A stretch of DNA of 64,000 nt from a bacterium (GCA_023382385.1 JAHDVH010000002.1:696219-760218); one strand, 5' to 3'; counted from the stretch's first letter, positions 31,901 through 41,302 are shown. The notes: generated by a model from the letters alone, not told the origin. A program made the numbers and translations.

Positions 31901-33208
31901 TTACTTCTGTATTCCGAGTTTCATCATCACCAATCCTGCGAGCAGTTTGGGATAGAAGTCGGTGGATTTTTGCGGCATGCGTTCACCGAGCGCGGCGACG
32001 GCCTTCACGTCATGGACACTTGTGGGGTTCAGCAGGAAAGCGGCTTGAATGCCGTCTTTGCCAACGGCATCCACAGCTTCCTGACGGCTGCGGACGTAAT
32101 CCACATGCGTTCCCGCGGAAAGCACTTTGGCATCGATACCAAGCTCTTGTTCGAGAATGAGAGAATGCAGAATTGTGACGCCAAGCTTGCGGGAGGCTTC
32201 GGAGATTCCGGTCAAGTTATCCCGCGATACCATGACGGTCGTGTGCTTCGGCTGCAGGAAGTAAAACTCTTCGCGTGAACCGATCGCCTTCATGCCGAAG
32301 ACCTGATCTGTGCCGACGGTGTCCATCTGTGCGAAGAGCGCGTCCGCGCTGGAGAGCGGAGTGATCGTGAAACTTGCGTTCAAGGCAGCAAGAAGTTTCT
32401 GCGCAGAGAAGTTCTGCACATTGCGAATCAAACGATGGGTGGGCAGAATCACAAGTCCCGGGTCTTCCATCGGGAAGAGCGCCATCATGCGATGATCAAA
32501 GCCTTGTGGCCCGAGCGGCTTCCAACCTTTTTCGAGGGCTTCACGTTTGAAGTTGCAGGCGGTTTCGTAGCGATGATGTCCGTCGGCGATATAGAGGTCG
32601 CAGGGTTCGAGCAGCTTCTGCATACTGGTGACAAATTCCGGATCGTCGGCCACCCAGACTTGATGCAATTCGCCGTAGTCGTCGCGGCATTCGAGAGCGG
32701 GCTTGTGCGACTTCGCCACCGAATCCATGAGTTTCACGGTGTCGTTGGCGGGATCGGTATAGAGCATGAAGATGCACTCGTCATTGGTCTCGAGCGCGCG
32801 CAACAGCCGCAGGCGGTCCGCTTTGGGTCCGGCCAGAGTATGTTCGTGAGACTTGACGCGCTCTTCTTCGAGCGCCACGGACGCCATGAAGCCTTTGCGG
32901 ACGTAGGTCTTGTCGAGGAACTTGAACGTTTGATAGTAAAGATAGAAGGCGGGTTTTTGAGCTTCTACGAGTTTTCCTTCCGCGATCCACTTGGCCAGCG
33001 TAGCGGCCGCGCCGGGATAAGTTGACTCCGGATCTGCGACCGTTTCATCGGACTTGATAACACGGATGACATTGTAGGGATCGCGCGCGTAGTATTTCTC
33101 CTGCAGGGCGCGGTCGATCTTATCGTAGGGTTGCGTCACGAGTTTGTCAAGCTTGGCGGACAAATCGGGGGAATAGGTTAAGCCGCGAAAGGGGTGAATA
33201 CGTGCCAT
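31901..33208 (-). CDS. DUF1015 family protein
   Basis: The frame is open to 33298, but ATG 33208 with CGGAG upstream gives MARIHPFRGLTYSPDL, the usual DUF1015 start (435 residues). Other family marks: VTQPYDKI, DPYNVIRV, YLYYQTF, and IADGHHRYETACNFK, whose His and Asp residues look functional. Biochemical role unknown. By family knowledge, DUF1015 genes in Bacteroidetes often stand next to serC and serA. Here SerA-like (38882) and a class V aminotransferase (45472) lie on the same strand several genes away. It is divergent from the MgtE-like operon. Confidence 0.92.
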   Translation of the reverse strand: MARIHPFRGLTYSPDLSAKLDKLVTQPYDKIDRALQEKYYARDPYNVIRVIKSDETVADPESTYPGAAATLAKWIAEGKLVEAQKPAFYLYYQTFKFLDKTYVRKGFMASVALEEERVKSHEHTLAGPKADRLRLLRALETNDECIFMLYTDPANDTVKLMDSVAKSHKPALECRDDYGELHQVWVADDPEFVTSMQKLLEPCDLYIADGHHRYETACNFKREALEKGWKPLGPQGFDHRMMALFPMEDPGLVILPTHRLIRNVQNFSAQKLLAALNASFTITPLSSADALFAQMDTVGTDQVFGMKAIGSREEFYFLQPKHTTVMVSRDNLTGISEASRKLGVTILHSLILEQELGIDAKVLSAGTHVDYVRSRQEAVDAVGKDGIQAAFLLNPTSVHDVKAVAALGERMPQKSTDFYPKLLAGLVMMKLGIQK

Positions 33209-33281
33209 CAGTAACTCCGGATAACGAAGGGTAGTTTGCGAAAAGATACACAAACTACGGTAAAACCGCAAGTCTGACAGT

Positions 33282-33310
33282 TTGACTAAGTTCCTCAAAA
33301 TGCGTATTTT
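33282..33310 (+). promoter_or_regulatory. Sigma-70-like promoter for the MgtE_N/CBS operon
   Basis: TTGACT (33282-33287), a 17-base spacer, TATTTT (33305-33310), in the divergent region between DUF1015 and the CBS protein. Predicted transcript start near 33317. Confidence 0.65.
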
Positions 33311-33407
33311 GTAGACTTATTGGCGAGCACGCAACGCAGTGTCCGCAAGTTCCTACTCCCCTCTTTGTCCTATTCTGTCACCCAAGAATTGGGCTAACCC
33401 GACTTCC

Positions 33408-34685
33408 ATGCGTCTACCTGATGAACTGATATACATGTCCGCTATTCTGGGCCGGCCAGCCTATTCCCGGACGTTGGGGACAGGTATGGGGAAGGTGTGG
33501 GACGTGGTGGCGCAGGTGACGGAGCTGTTTCCCGAGGTGAAGGGGCTGGTGCTGCGGCATCGCGGCCGGTTGGTGCTCTATCCGGCAGCGGGGCAAGAAT
33601 ACCTCGACTTATTGAAGCACGGTCAGCTGAAGGTGGACGAGCACAAGATTTTGCCGCTGGAGCCGGGTCCTGACGATATTTCGATCCGCGATACGCTGTG
33701 GGACAAACAGATTGTGGATGTGGAAGGGGCGAAAGTCGTGCGGGTGAATGATGTTCAGCTCCTGGTGGGAGAGCGGCAGTGGGTGGTGCATGTGGACGTG
33801 GGCGTGTCGGGTCTGGTGCGTCGTCTGGGCTACGAAAGTGCCATGCGCAAAGCCGCACAAGCGTTCGGCAAGAAATTTGAAGACGAGTTGATATCGTGGA
33901 AGTATGTGCAGCCGGTGAGCCATACTCAAGACACTCCCGGACCGGTGCGTCTGAAAGTCGGCGCGCAGCGACTGCGGGAGCTGCATCCGGGAGAGCTTGC
34001 GGACATTCTGGAAGATCTCGATCATTCGCAACGGCAAGTGGTGTTGGCGTCGATGGATGCGGAGACGGCTGCGGAAGCACTCGAAGAGACGGACTACGAT
34101 GTACAGAAGGCGATTCTCGAGAGCCTCGAGCCGGAGCGCGCTGCGGAGATTATCGAGGAGATGGAGCCTTCAATCGCTGCGGACCTGCTTTCGGACTTGG
34201 ATGTAACGGCTTCCGAGCAGATTATTCAGAAGTTCGAGTTTGAAGACGAGCGGGCCGAAGTCACCGAACTGATGACGTATGAGGAAGAGACCGCCGGCGG
34301 CTTGATGACGACGGACTTTCTCGAGATTTCCGAAGAGCAGACGGTGGAAGACGCGATCGAATTGCTGCGCGCGAACGCCGAAGAGATTGAAGCTTATTAC
34401 TATGTGTATGTGCACGACGAGGACGGCAAGCTGCTGGGCGCATTGTCGCTCAGGCATTTGCTGTTGACCGATCCGGCACTGCAGGTGGGGAACATCCTCT
34501 CGGGGCGGCTGATCACCGTTTCGCTGGATGCGGGACTGAAGGAAATCGCGGAGATCTTCCTGACATATAACTTTTTATTCATCCCGGTAGTGGATGACGA
34601 CGGAGTACAAAAGGGCGTAATAAGCTTTAAGGATTCGCTGGACGACCTTATGCCGACGCTTTACAAAACGTGGAAGAAGGATTAG
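33408..34685 (+). CDS. MgtE_N plus CBS-pair protein (magnesium-sensor-like, no channel domain)
   Basis: GTG 33339 is possible, but ATG 33408 (MRLPDELIYMSAILGRPAY) begins the recognisable N-terminal domain; 425 residues. Residues 1-165 look like paired PRC-barrel-type beta domains. About 190-285 is the MgtE N superhelix (LHPGELADILEDLDHSQRQV and VQKAILESLEPERAAEIIEE). About 290-420 is a CBS pair (AGGLMTTDFLEISEEQTVED, NILSGRLITVSLDAGLKEIA). The MgtE membrane domain is absent. In MgtE this cytoplasmic part senses Mg2+. It is coupled to the DEAD-box gene and near an Nramp gene, so it may regulate that transporter. Confidence 0.88.
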   Translation: MRLPDELIYMSAILGRPAYSRTLGTGMGKVWDVVAQVTELFPEVKGLVLRHRGRLVLYPAAGQEYLDLLKHGQLKVDEHKILPLEPGPDDISIRDTLWDKQIVDVEGAKVVRVNDVQLLVGERQWVVHVDVGVSGLVRRLGYESAMRKAAQAFGKKFEDELISWKYVQPVSHTQDTPGPVRLKVGAQRLRELHPGELADILEDLDHSQRQVVLASMDAETAAEALEETDYDVQKAILESLEPERAAEIIEEMEPSIAADLLSDLDVTASEQIIQKFEFEDERAEVTELMTYEEETAGGLMTTDFLEISEEQTVEDAIELLRANAEEIEAYYYVYVHDEDGKLLGALSLRHLLLTDPALQVGNILSGRLITVSLDAGLKEIAEIFLTYNFLFIPVVDDDGVQKGVISFKDSLDDLMPTLYKTWKKD

Positions 34686-35959
34686 TGACGAAAGAAAAGG
34701 AAAAGATCGTCGAGCATACTGCTTTTGAGCAATTCGACCTCGACGAGCGTCTGGTTCGCGCAGTGATTGCACTGGGATATGAGCGTCCGACGCCGATCCA
34801 GAACCAGTCGATTCCGCTGGCGCTGGCGGGAGAAGATGTGATGGGTGCGGCGCAGACCGGTACGGGCAAGACGGCGGCATTCGGTTTGCCGATTCTGCAT
34901 CACGTGCTGAACAGCAAACATGGAAAGCCCGCAGCGCTGGTGCTGTCGCCTACGCGTGAATTGGCCGTGCAGATTGAGGATTCGCTGAAGAAGTATGCCA
35001 AGCATACGAAGATAAAGATACTCGCGATCTACGGCGGCGTGGGCTATGGTCCGCAGCTCGAAGGATTGAAGAAGGGTGCGGACGTGCTGGTAGCAACTCC
35101 GGGCCGGCTGCTCGATCATCTGTCGCGCGGGACCTTGAAGCTTGACTCGCTGCAGGTCCTCGTGCTGGACGAAGCGGATCGCATGCTGGACATGGGATTC
35201 CTGCCGGATGTCAGGCGGATCATCGCGCGCGTGCCGAAGGAGCGGCAGACGATGCTCTTCTCGGCGACGTTTCCCGATGAGGTGATGAAACTTGCCAACG
35301 AGATATTGACCAAGCCGAAGCTGGTTCAAATCGGCGCACGGTCGTCTGCGGCGCGCGGCTTGACGCACACGGCGTATCCAGTGCCCGCGCACTTGAAGCC
35401 TGACTTGCTGCTGGAGATTCTCTTGGAAATCAATTCGCCTGCGGTGCTGATATTCACGCGCACCAAGCATCGGGCGGATAAGGTGCAGAAGCTATTAGCG
35501 AAGAGCAACATCGAAGTCACGAGTCTGCACAGCGACCGCACGCAGCGGCAGCGCACGGCGGCTCTGGACGGATTCAAGCGGGGCAAGTTCAGTGTGATGG
35601 TGGCGACGGATATCGCTGCGCGCGGTATCGACATCAGCGGCATCACGCACGTAGTGAACTATGATCTGCCGGCGACGGCGGAGGATTACGTGCATCGCAC
35701 GGGCCGCACGGCACGCGCAGAGCGGCTGGGAGATGCGATTACGCTCGTCGCACCCGACGAAGAGATTCTGTTGCGCGAGATCGAGAAGCATCTGGGCACG
35801 ACCATGACGCGCAGCGCACTCGCGCACTTCAATTATGAAGTTCCCGCACCGGAAAAGGCCACGAGTCTGCAAAAGACGAGCGGCTCCATCGGCCCGCAGA
35901 AGAAGACGTTTACGTCATCGCATCGCAGACCGAAGATTCCGCGCAGAACCGGAAGGTAA
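34685..35959 (+). CDS. DEAD-box RNA helicase (RhlE-like)
   Basis: GTG 34685, with AAGGA five bases upstream and overlapping the previous TAG, is the best start (424 residues). All motifs are present: Q motif (RPTPIQNQSIP), I AQTGTGKT, Ia PTRELAVQ, Ib TPGR, II VLDEADRMLDMGF, III SATFP, IV VLIFTRTK, V ATDIAARGIDI, VI HRTGRTAR. The C-terminal tail is short and basic (HRRPKIPRRTGR), like RhlE proteins that unwind structured RNA in ribosome assembly or decay. It is cytoplasmic. Its place between a Mg2+-sensor-like protein and an Nramp transporter may be incidental or may link RNA folding with Mg2+. Confidence 0.95.
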   Translation: MTKEKEKIVEHTAFEQFDLDERLVRAVIALGYERPTPIQNQSIPLALAGEDVMGAAQTGTGKTAAFGLPILHHVLNSKHGKPAALVLSPTRELAVQIEDSLKKYAKHTKIKILAIYGGVGYGPQLEGLKKGADVLVATPGRLLDHLSRGTLKLDSLQVLVLDEADRMLDMGFLPDVRRIIARVPKERQTMLFSATFPDEVMKLANEILTKPKLVQIGARSSAARGLTHTAYPVPAHLKPDLLLEILLEINSPAVLIFTRTKHRADKVQKLLAKSNIEVTSLHSDRTQRQRTAALDGFKRGKFSVMVATDIAARGIDISGITHVVNYDLPATAEDYVHRTGRTARAERLGDAITLVAPDEEILLREIEKHLGTTMTRSALAHFNYEVPAPEKATSLQKTSGSIGPQKKTFTSSHRRPKIPRRTGR

Positions 35960-36067
35960 TACAAGGGTTTTTCGACGGCGTTTCTCTTAAAGGAGCATAG
36001 CGCAGCCGCTCAGCACGAACGCAGTATTTGCTTTTCAATATTCAATCTCACTTTTTGATTTTTCAAA

Positions 36068-37330
36068 ATGGCCGCACTGTTCTCAAGATTGACTTACCGC
36101 GCCTCGCCCGCCTGGACGAGGTTTTTGCTGTTTCTGTCAATCATGGGACCGGGTCTGATCACGGCGAACGTGGACAACGATGCCGGCGGAATCACGACCT
36201 ATTCGCAGGCGGGTGCGCACTTCGGGCTGACGGTGCTGTGGATCTTCATTCCGATGACGATAGTCCTGATCATGATTCAGGAGATGTCAAACCGGATGGG
36301 GGTTGTGACAGGGAAGGGGCTCTCGGATTTGATCCGCGAGACGTTCGGGGTACGGTGGACTTTCTATTTGATGATGGCGTTGCTGGTGACGAATTTCGGG
36401 AACGTGGTAGCGGAATTTTCGGGGATAGCGGCGGCGGGGGAATTGTTCGGTGTCTCCAAATGGATTTCCGTGCCGATCGCCGCGCTGCTGGTGTGGGTGC
36501 TGGTATTGAAGGCAAGCTATACAATGATTGAGCGGGTGTTTCTGATTGCAGTGGTGTTTTACGCGGCATACGTGATTGCCGGTGTGCAGGCCAAACCCGA
36601 TTGGGAGCGCGTGGGTTTGGCGCTGGTGACTCCGACATTCACGGGGAATCGCGAGTATCTGCTGATGATTATCGGCGTAATCGGGACGACGATCGCCCCG
36701 TGGATGCAGTTTTATCAGCAGGCGAGCGTAGTTGAGAAGGAAATTCCGCTCAAGCATTACAAATATTCGCGGATAGACACGATTGTCGGCGGTGTCGCCG
36801 TCAGCATCGTCGCGCTGTTTATCGTGATTGTCTGTGCGGAAACTCTCTATCCGACGGGTATGCGAATTGAAGAAGCCTCACAGGCCGCCGCCGCCTTGAA
36901 GCCGTTGGCCGGAGAATTCAGCGCGCTGCTGTTTGGACTGGGGCTATTGAACGCGAGCCTCTTTGCGGCGTCGGTGCTGCCGATTTCGACGTCGTATACA
37001 ATCTGCGAAGCGATGGGCTGGGAGTCCGGTGTGAATTACCGTTGGGATGAGGCCAAACAGTTTTATGTAATCTACACGGCGCTGATCGTGCTCGGCGCGC
37101 TGTTTGTGCTGATACCGGGACTACCGTTGATCCGCGTGATGTTTCTTTCACAGGTGGTTAACGGGGTGCTGCTGCCGTTCATCCTGATTCCGATGCTGAT
37201 TATGGTGAATCGAACGCGGTTGATGGGCAAGTATGTCAACGGTCCTATCTACAACGTCCTGTGCTGGGGGATGGTGATTGTGTTGAGCGGATTGTCGCTG
37301 GTCTACTTTGGAAGTCTGTTGTTTGAATGA
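36068..37330 (+). CDS. Nramp-family divalent metal transporter with altered metal-binding motifs
   Basis: A 420-residue protein with about 11 membrane helices. TM1 reads MGPGLITANVDNDAGGITTY, where canonical Nramp has DPGN after the same MGPG start. TM6 reads IGTTIAPWMQFYQQ, where canonical proteins have a Met-Pro-His stretch; by eye the metal-binding Met position becomes Ala. In the described NRMT clade, loss of that Met goes with Mg2+ rather than Mn2+/Fe2+ transport. Together with the MgtE_N/CBS gene two genes upstream, a Mg2+ role is plausible, but specificity is inferred. No SD precedes ATG 36068. It ends at a bidirectional terminator. Confidence 0.9.
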   Translation: MAALFSRLTYRASPAWTRFLLFLSIMGPGLITANVDNDAGGITTYSQAGAHFGLTVLWIFIPMTIVLIMIQEMSNRMGVVTGKGLSDLIRETFGVRWTFYLMMALLVTNFGNVVAEFSGIAAAGELFGVSKWISVPIAALLVWVLVLKASYTMIERVFLIAVVFYAAYVIAGVQAKPDWERVGLALVTPTFTGNREYLLMIIGVIGTTIAPWMQFYQQASVVEKEIPLKHYKYSRIDTIVGGVAVSIVALFIVIVCAETLYPTGMRIEEASQAAAALKPLAGEFSALLFGLGLLNASLFAASVLPISTSYTICEAMGWESGVNYRWDEAKQFYVIYTALIVLGALFVLIPGLPLIRVMFLSQVVNGVLLPFILIPMLIMVNRTRLMGKYVNGPIYNVLCWGMVIVLSGLSLVYFGSLLFE

Positions 37331-37366
37331 GCGCACTGTTCGGGCGGATTCCACCGCTCGCGGATT

Positions 37367-37402
37367 CACAAAAAAGGCGCAGACTTATCTGCGCCTTTCT
37401 AA
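37367..37402. terminator. Bidirectional terminator
   Basis: Perfect 11-bp stem aaaggcgcaga (37373-37383) / tctgcgccttt (37388-37398), loop ctta, with A-run and T-run flanks. It lies between the convergent Nramp gene and the gene ending at 37421. Confidence 0.92.
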
Positions 37403-37420
37403 TTTAGCCAAGATAACGGG

Positions 37421-37927
37421 TTAACGTTCAGTATGCTCGTAGAGCATTTTTAGTTCTTTGGCAATGCGCTTGTCGAGGTTGAGCAGTTCATACTCCAACT
37501 GTGGGTTGGCCTTCAGGAGTTCCTGCAATCCGACCTGCATGCCCATGAGCAGGAGCGTGTCGCGCAGGGAGATTGCTCGCTCAATCTGTAAGTCGAGCAG
37601 CGCCATTTGCTGATCCATGACAATCGTGCCGATGACCCGACCGACTTTTTCCTCGAATTCGGGGTTGTCGAAATTCCTCTCGAGCGCAATGATTTGTTCG
37701 CGGATTTTTTCTTCCGCGACGGTGTTGATAGAATCCACCTTCATTTGATAGACCATTTCGCCCGGGTCGATGACCAGACGCGGTCCGGTCGAATCCGTAG
37801 GCGGGAAGTAGCTCGGATTGGTGAGCTGCTTGCTTGACGTGGAGTCGCGCTCGACGATGACACGCGGACGCTCAGCTTGAGCTATCAGCGCGGTTATGAG
37901 CAGGATGAAAGTCAGACGGAAAATCAT
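37421..37927 (-). CDS. Small secreted helical protein, unknown
   Basis: The frame reaches 38038, but ATG 37927 gives a signal peptide (MIFRLTFILLITALIAQAE) and 168 residues, and overlaps the TGA of the upstream transporter gene (ATGA). The mature part has a short Pro/Ser-rich linker and then a long helical region (residues about 70-165) with heptad-like leucines (LLDLQIERAISLRDTLLLMG, LNLDKRIAKELKML). A periplasmic coiled coil is likely. I recognise no family. Co-translation with the EamA transporter hints at a shared role, which is inference. Confidence 0.7.
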   Translation of the reverse strand: MIFRLTFILLITALIAQAERPRVIVERDSTSSKQLTNPSYFPPTDSTGPRLVIDPGEMVYQMKVDSINTVAEEKIREQIIALERNFDNPEFEEKVGRVIGTIVMDQQMALLDLQIERAISLRDTLLLMGMQVGLQELLKANPQLEYELLNLDKRIAKELKMLYEHTER

Positions 37928-38811
37928 GTCCGGGTGATTTCGGGTTCGTGAATGGTTGAAGCGATCAGCATAGCGACCAGAATCAAGGCGGCTCCGAAGA
38001 GCGTCACGGTCGGCGGAACGTGGTTTTGCATGATCCACGCCGCGAGGCCGGCCATGACCGGCTCCATCGAATAAATTATCGCGGCGCCCGTCACCGGCAC
38101 GCGCGGTTGAAAGCGCATCATGGCCCAGATGGCTATGACTGAGGCAAGAATCGACGTAAAGAGCAGCGAGCCAAGCAAACCACCGCTGAAGGTGAAATGC
38201 ACCGATTCAAACGGCATCAGGAGAAAGGCGAAGACACCGGTTGCGGAGAGTTGGAGCCACGTCAATGGCAATTCGCTGTCTGACGAAGACCAGCGATTGA
38301 TAAACAGAATGTGCAGTGCATAACAAATCGCGCAGAGTAGGACGAACTGATCACCGAGATTCAGCGCAAGCTGCGACCAGATTGCCTGTCCCTGCGCGAG
38401 CGTTTCCGGCAGCGACAGTGTCACGATTCCGGCACAAGCGAGCGCAGCAGCCAACCACATGCGTTTGCGGATACGCGCTTTGAAAAAGAGCCAGCCGAAA
38501 ACCGGCGTCAGCGGAACATACAGGGCAGTTATGAATCCCGCGCGGGCGGAAGTGGTATACTGCAAGCCGATGGTCTGAAAAACGTAGCCGCCGCACAGGA
38601 AGAAGCCGAGCACGGCTCCGCGCTTCAGCAGGAGCTTATTGAAGCGCAGCGACTTGCGGCCGAAGATCAGAGGGAAGAGCAGACCAGCCAGCGAAAAGCG
38701 CAACGCGACGAACAGAATCGGCGAACAGTCGTCTAATGACCACTGCACGATGGGGAAGGTGAATCCCCAAAAAACCGTCACCCCGAGCAGGGCCAGATAG
38801 GCGGTCAGCAC
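37924..38811 (-). CDS. EamA/DMT-superfamily transporter
   Basis: A 295-residue, ten-helix membrane protein made of two EamA halves. The first begins LLGVTVFWGFTFPIVQW and includes FITALYVPLTPVFGWLFF; the second ends GAAIIYSMEPVMAGLAAWIM, the usual EamA signature. It starts at GTG. Family members export amino acids or other metabolites, but the substrate is unknown. A SerA-like gene lies downstream of a 70-base gap only in physical order (its stop is at 38882, upstream in transcription), so serine-related export is an idea without direct support. Confidence 0.88.
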   Translation of the reverse strand: MLTAYLALLGVTVFWGFTFPIVQWSLDDCSPILFVALRFSLAGLLFPLIFGRKSLRFNKLLLKRGAVLGFFLCGGYVFQTIGLQYTTSARAGFITALYVPLTPVFGWLFFKARIRKRMWLAAALACAGIVTLSLPETLAQGQAIWSQLALNLGDQFVLLCAICYALHILFINRWSSSDSELPLTWLQLSATGVFAFLLMPFESVHFTFSGGLLGSLLFTSILASVIAIWAMMRFQPRVPVTGAAIIYSMEPVMAGLAAWIMQNHVPPTVTLFGAALILVAMLIASTIHEPEITRT

Positions 38812-38837
38812 GGGGTGAAGGTACGAACATTTGCACA

Positions 38838-38855
38838 GATTTGCAAGTGCAAATC
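38838..38855. promoter_or_regulatory. Perfect inverted repeat between serA-like and EamA genes
   Basis: gatttgca (38838-38845) / tgcaaatc (38848-38855) with a 2-base centre, plus an extra atttgca half-site at about 38829. It lies just upstream of the EamA start on the minus strand, so it could be an operator. It lacks a T-run, so it is not a good terminator. Confidence 0.4.
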
Positions 38856-38881
38856 ACCTTGCGCAAGACATGACAGGCAGT

Positions 38882-39793
38882 CTACTTTTTGAAGAAGTCA
38901 ATCAGAATTTCAGCGACTTCATCACCGACGCGGCCTTGTGCTTCGACGGTAGCGGCACCAATATGCGGCAGCGCGACGACTTTAGGATGCTCAACCAAGT
39001 CGCGGCGCGGCTTGGGTTCATTCACCCACACGTCAATTCCTGCACCGTACACGTGACCGGAGTTGAGTCCGGCGAGCAGCGCTTCCTCATCAATCACGCC
39101 GCCACGCGCGGTGTTGATCAGGATCACTCCCTTCTTCATCTTGGCGATTTCCGCAGCGCCGATTAACGCAGGCTCGTCCTTGCTCTTGGGAATATGCATC
39201 GAGATGATGTCGGCCTGCTCAAACACTTCATCAAGTTCGCGCAGTTGGAAACCTTTAGCCTTGACTTGCTCGGGGAACTTGTCGTAACCCATGATGACCG
39301 TCATTCCGAGGCTTGCGGCCTTTTGCGCGACCTGTGTGCCGATGCGTCCCATGCCGATAATACCGAGCACTTTGCCTTCAAGCTCGATGCCCTTCGAGAA
39401 TGACTTCTTGTCCCATTCTCCGGACTTCATGGATGCGTTGGCGGCAGGAATAGCGCGCGAAATGGCAAACATCAGTCCGATGGCGCATTCGGCAACAGAA
39501 ATCGAAGATGCGCCGGGCGTATTGCGCACGGCAATGCCTTTGGACTCGGCGTAGGCTACGTCGATATTGTCGACGCCGACGCCACCGCGCACGATAATCT
39601 TCAGTTTCTTGGCGGCGTCAATTACTTCTTTAGTTACTTTTGTCGCGGAGCGGACGGTGAGCGCTTCGACGTCGGCGGCCTTGGCAAGCAAGTCTGCGCC
39701 ATCATAGTGATTGGTGTCAATGTTGAAGCCCGCGCTGATGAGAGCTTCGGCGGCCAGTGCGTCAATACCGTCATTGAGTAGGATTTTTGGCAT
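38882..39793 (-). CDS. serA: D-3-phosphoglycerate dehydrogenase-like 2-hydroxyacid dehydrogenase
   Basis: A 303-residue NAD-dependent 2-hydroxyacid dehydrogenase. The substrate-domain motif is IVRGGVGVDNIDVAYAESKG, the NAD-binding glycine motif GIIGMGRIGTQVA, the catalytic Arg in NTARGGVIDEEAL, Glu in DVWVNEP and His in LPHIGAAT. It lacks the C-terminal ACT domain, like the short SerA forms of FCB bacteria. It would make 3-phosphohydroxypyruvate in serine synthesis; other hydroxyacids are possible. A class V aminotransferase that could be its partner lies at 45472 on the same strand, separated by a secreted-protein operon. Confidence 0.88.
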   Translation of the reverse strand: MPKILLNDGIDALAAEALISAGFNIDTNHYDGADLLAKAADVEALTVRSATKVTKEVIDAAKKLKIIVRGGVGVDNIDVAYAESKGIAVRNTPGASSISVAECAIGLMFAISRAIPAANASMKSGEWDKKSFSKGIELEGKVLGIIGMGRIGTQVAQKAASLGMTVIMGYDKFPEQVKAKGFQLRELDEVFEQADIISMHIPKSKDEPALIGAAEIAKMKKGVILINTARGGVIDEEALLAGLNSGHVYGAGIDVWVNEPKPRRDLVEHPKVVALPHIGAATVEAQGRVGDEVAEILIDFFKK

Positions 39794-39838
39794 GATAGGA
39801 AAAGAGAATAGAAAATGGAAAATTGAAAGGAGATGAAT

Positions 39839-41302
39839 CTATCTAATGTACAAAACCTTTTGCGTAGTCACAAACGCGCCGCATTCGAGTCTGATGAAAT
39901 ACACACCTCCGGCAATTGCCTCCGGCGTCCAATTCTGCGTATAAACTCCGGCGCCTGCGCGGCCGTCGAAAAGTGTGGCGATGCCCTGACCCAGCGTGTT
40001 GAAAACTCTTAAGCGCACCTTGTCCGCTCGCGGCATCTCATACTTGATCTGTACAGACGAGTTGAACGGGTTTGGAAAAGCGGACAGGGAAACGGATTGC
40101 GGCAGCGGCGCAGGAGCATCGCGACTGTCGAGAGCCGCATCCCAATGCAGTGTCGCATACTGATAGCGATGGAGCAACGCCTGTCCGGGAATAAACTCGC
40201 GCCAGACGATGTGAATTGTGCCGTCATCAGCAATCAGAGCCTCAACTTCATCAACCTGATAGGCGCCGTCCCACCAAAACACCGTTCCACGAGGTTCGGC
40301 CAAGTCACCATTCGCCGCAATCCTCACGAGATCAATGAATCGGCTGGTGTAGAATAGAGCAGCCCAGCCGAAGTCCCGATGCCAGACAATCTTCTCGTAG
40401 TTGAGGGGAACGGGGTGCGGCTCTGCCTGCCACAGCATTCCCGAAGAGTCAAAGGCAGTCACCCAGTAACGCAAATCTCCACCGACCACAGGACAAGAAC
40501 GCTGCAACGCCAATAAAGTTCCGTCACGGCCGCGGCGAATATCCATAGCACAGCCTTCAAGATACCGCTCGACGCTTTCTTCCTGCGCAGGGCACGAATC
40601 AGTAGAAGCAATCAGGAAGTTCGGTTCTTCCAAACTGTTATCGTAGGACGATGCAAGGACAAATTCCGTTTGACTCTCAGCGGGCAGAGTGAACAGTTGT
40701 GGAAAGACGTTCGGCCAATACGAAGAGAAGTCACTCCAGACACAGGAATCAACTGGTGACGCAGCATCCAATTCATAACTGATCCCGCACAAAGCCTGTT
40801 CCTCCCATGGACCCGCCAAATACCAGTTTAGATAGGAGACAAGCCATCGACCATTGTCGAGAGAATTAACCTGGAAGCCATAGAGCGAAGCGTAGGGATT
40901 TAACGGATCGAAACACTGTATTGGAGCGAAGAAGTTCGACGTATCTCCCTGAGTTTCCCACCTTACCCAATGCTGGCTGTTTCGTCTCTGAACGATGAGC
41001 CAATCACCGTTAGGTTTTGCAGCGACCACTTCAATGGCAGAAGTCCCGCTCGGCGCGAAGTAGACAACTTGCGAATCTGTCGCAAGTGTGTCGGAAGCAA
41101 AGAGCAAATCCCGTTTCTGAATCATGCGCTCGCCGCCGTGCGATCGTTGGAAGAAAAGCACAGCTTTCGTGCTGTCTCCCGGCGCGATGCGCATCTGTGA
41201 AAGATAACTTGACGAATCGCTCGCGAGAATCACAAACGGTCCGTGAACGGGTTGCGCAACGCAGAGACTCGAACAAATCAGAGCAAATATGATCCAAACC
41301 AT
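39839..41302 (-). CDS. T9SS-tailed secreted protein, paralogue B
   Basis: A TTG further upstream is in frame, but ATG 41302 with AAGGAGAT gives a signal peptide (MVWIIFALICSSLCVA) and 487 residues. The mature start QPVHGPFVILASD is nearly the same as in the gene at 43757 (QPVHGPYVVATAD), and both have similar lengths. The body is beta-propeller-like (WLIVQRRNSQHWVRWET, GWAALFYTSRFIDLVRI). The sorting domain begins AFPNPFNSSVQIKY and ends TQKVLYIR. It is the third gene of a likely operon after the paralogue and a TonB receptor. Ligand unknown. Confidence 0.87.
   Translation of the reverse strand: MVWIIFALICSSLCVAQPVHGPFVILASDSSSYLSQMRIAPGDSTKAVLFFQRSHGGERMIQKRDLLFASDTLATDSQVVYFAPSGTSAIEVVAAKPNGDWLIVQRRNSQHWVRWETQGDTSNFFAPIQCFDPLNPYASLYGFQVNSLDNGRWLVSYLNWYLAGPWEEQALCGISYELDAASPVDSCVWSDFSSYWPNVFPQLFTLPAESQTEFVLASSYDNSLEEPNFLIASTDSCPAQEESVERYLEGCAMDIRRGRDGTLLALQRSCPVVGGDLRYWVTAFDSSGMLWQAEPHPVPLNYEKIVWHRDFGWAALFYTSRFIDLVRIAANGDLAEPRGTVFWWDGAYQVDEVEALIADDGTIHIVWREFIPGQALLHRYQYATLHWDAALDSRDAPAPLPQSVSLSAFPNPFNSSVQIKYEMPRADKVRLRVFNTLGQGIATLFDGRAGAGVYTQNWTPEAIAGGVYFIRLECGAFVTTQKVLYIR

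Noticed and set aside
36028-36531. 167-codon + strand frame overlapping the Nramp gene
   Set aside because: Asp/Gly-rich shadow of a well-supported transporter in another frame.
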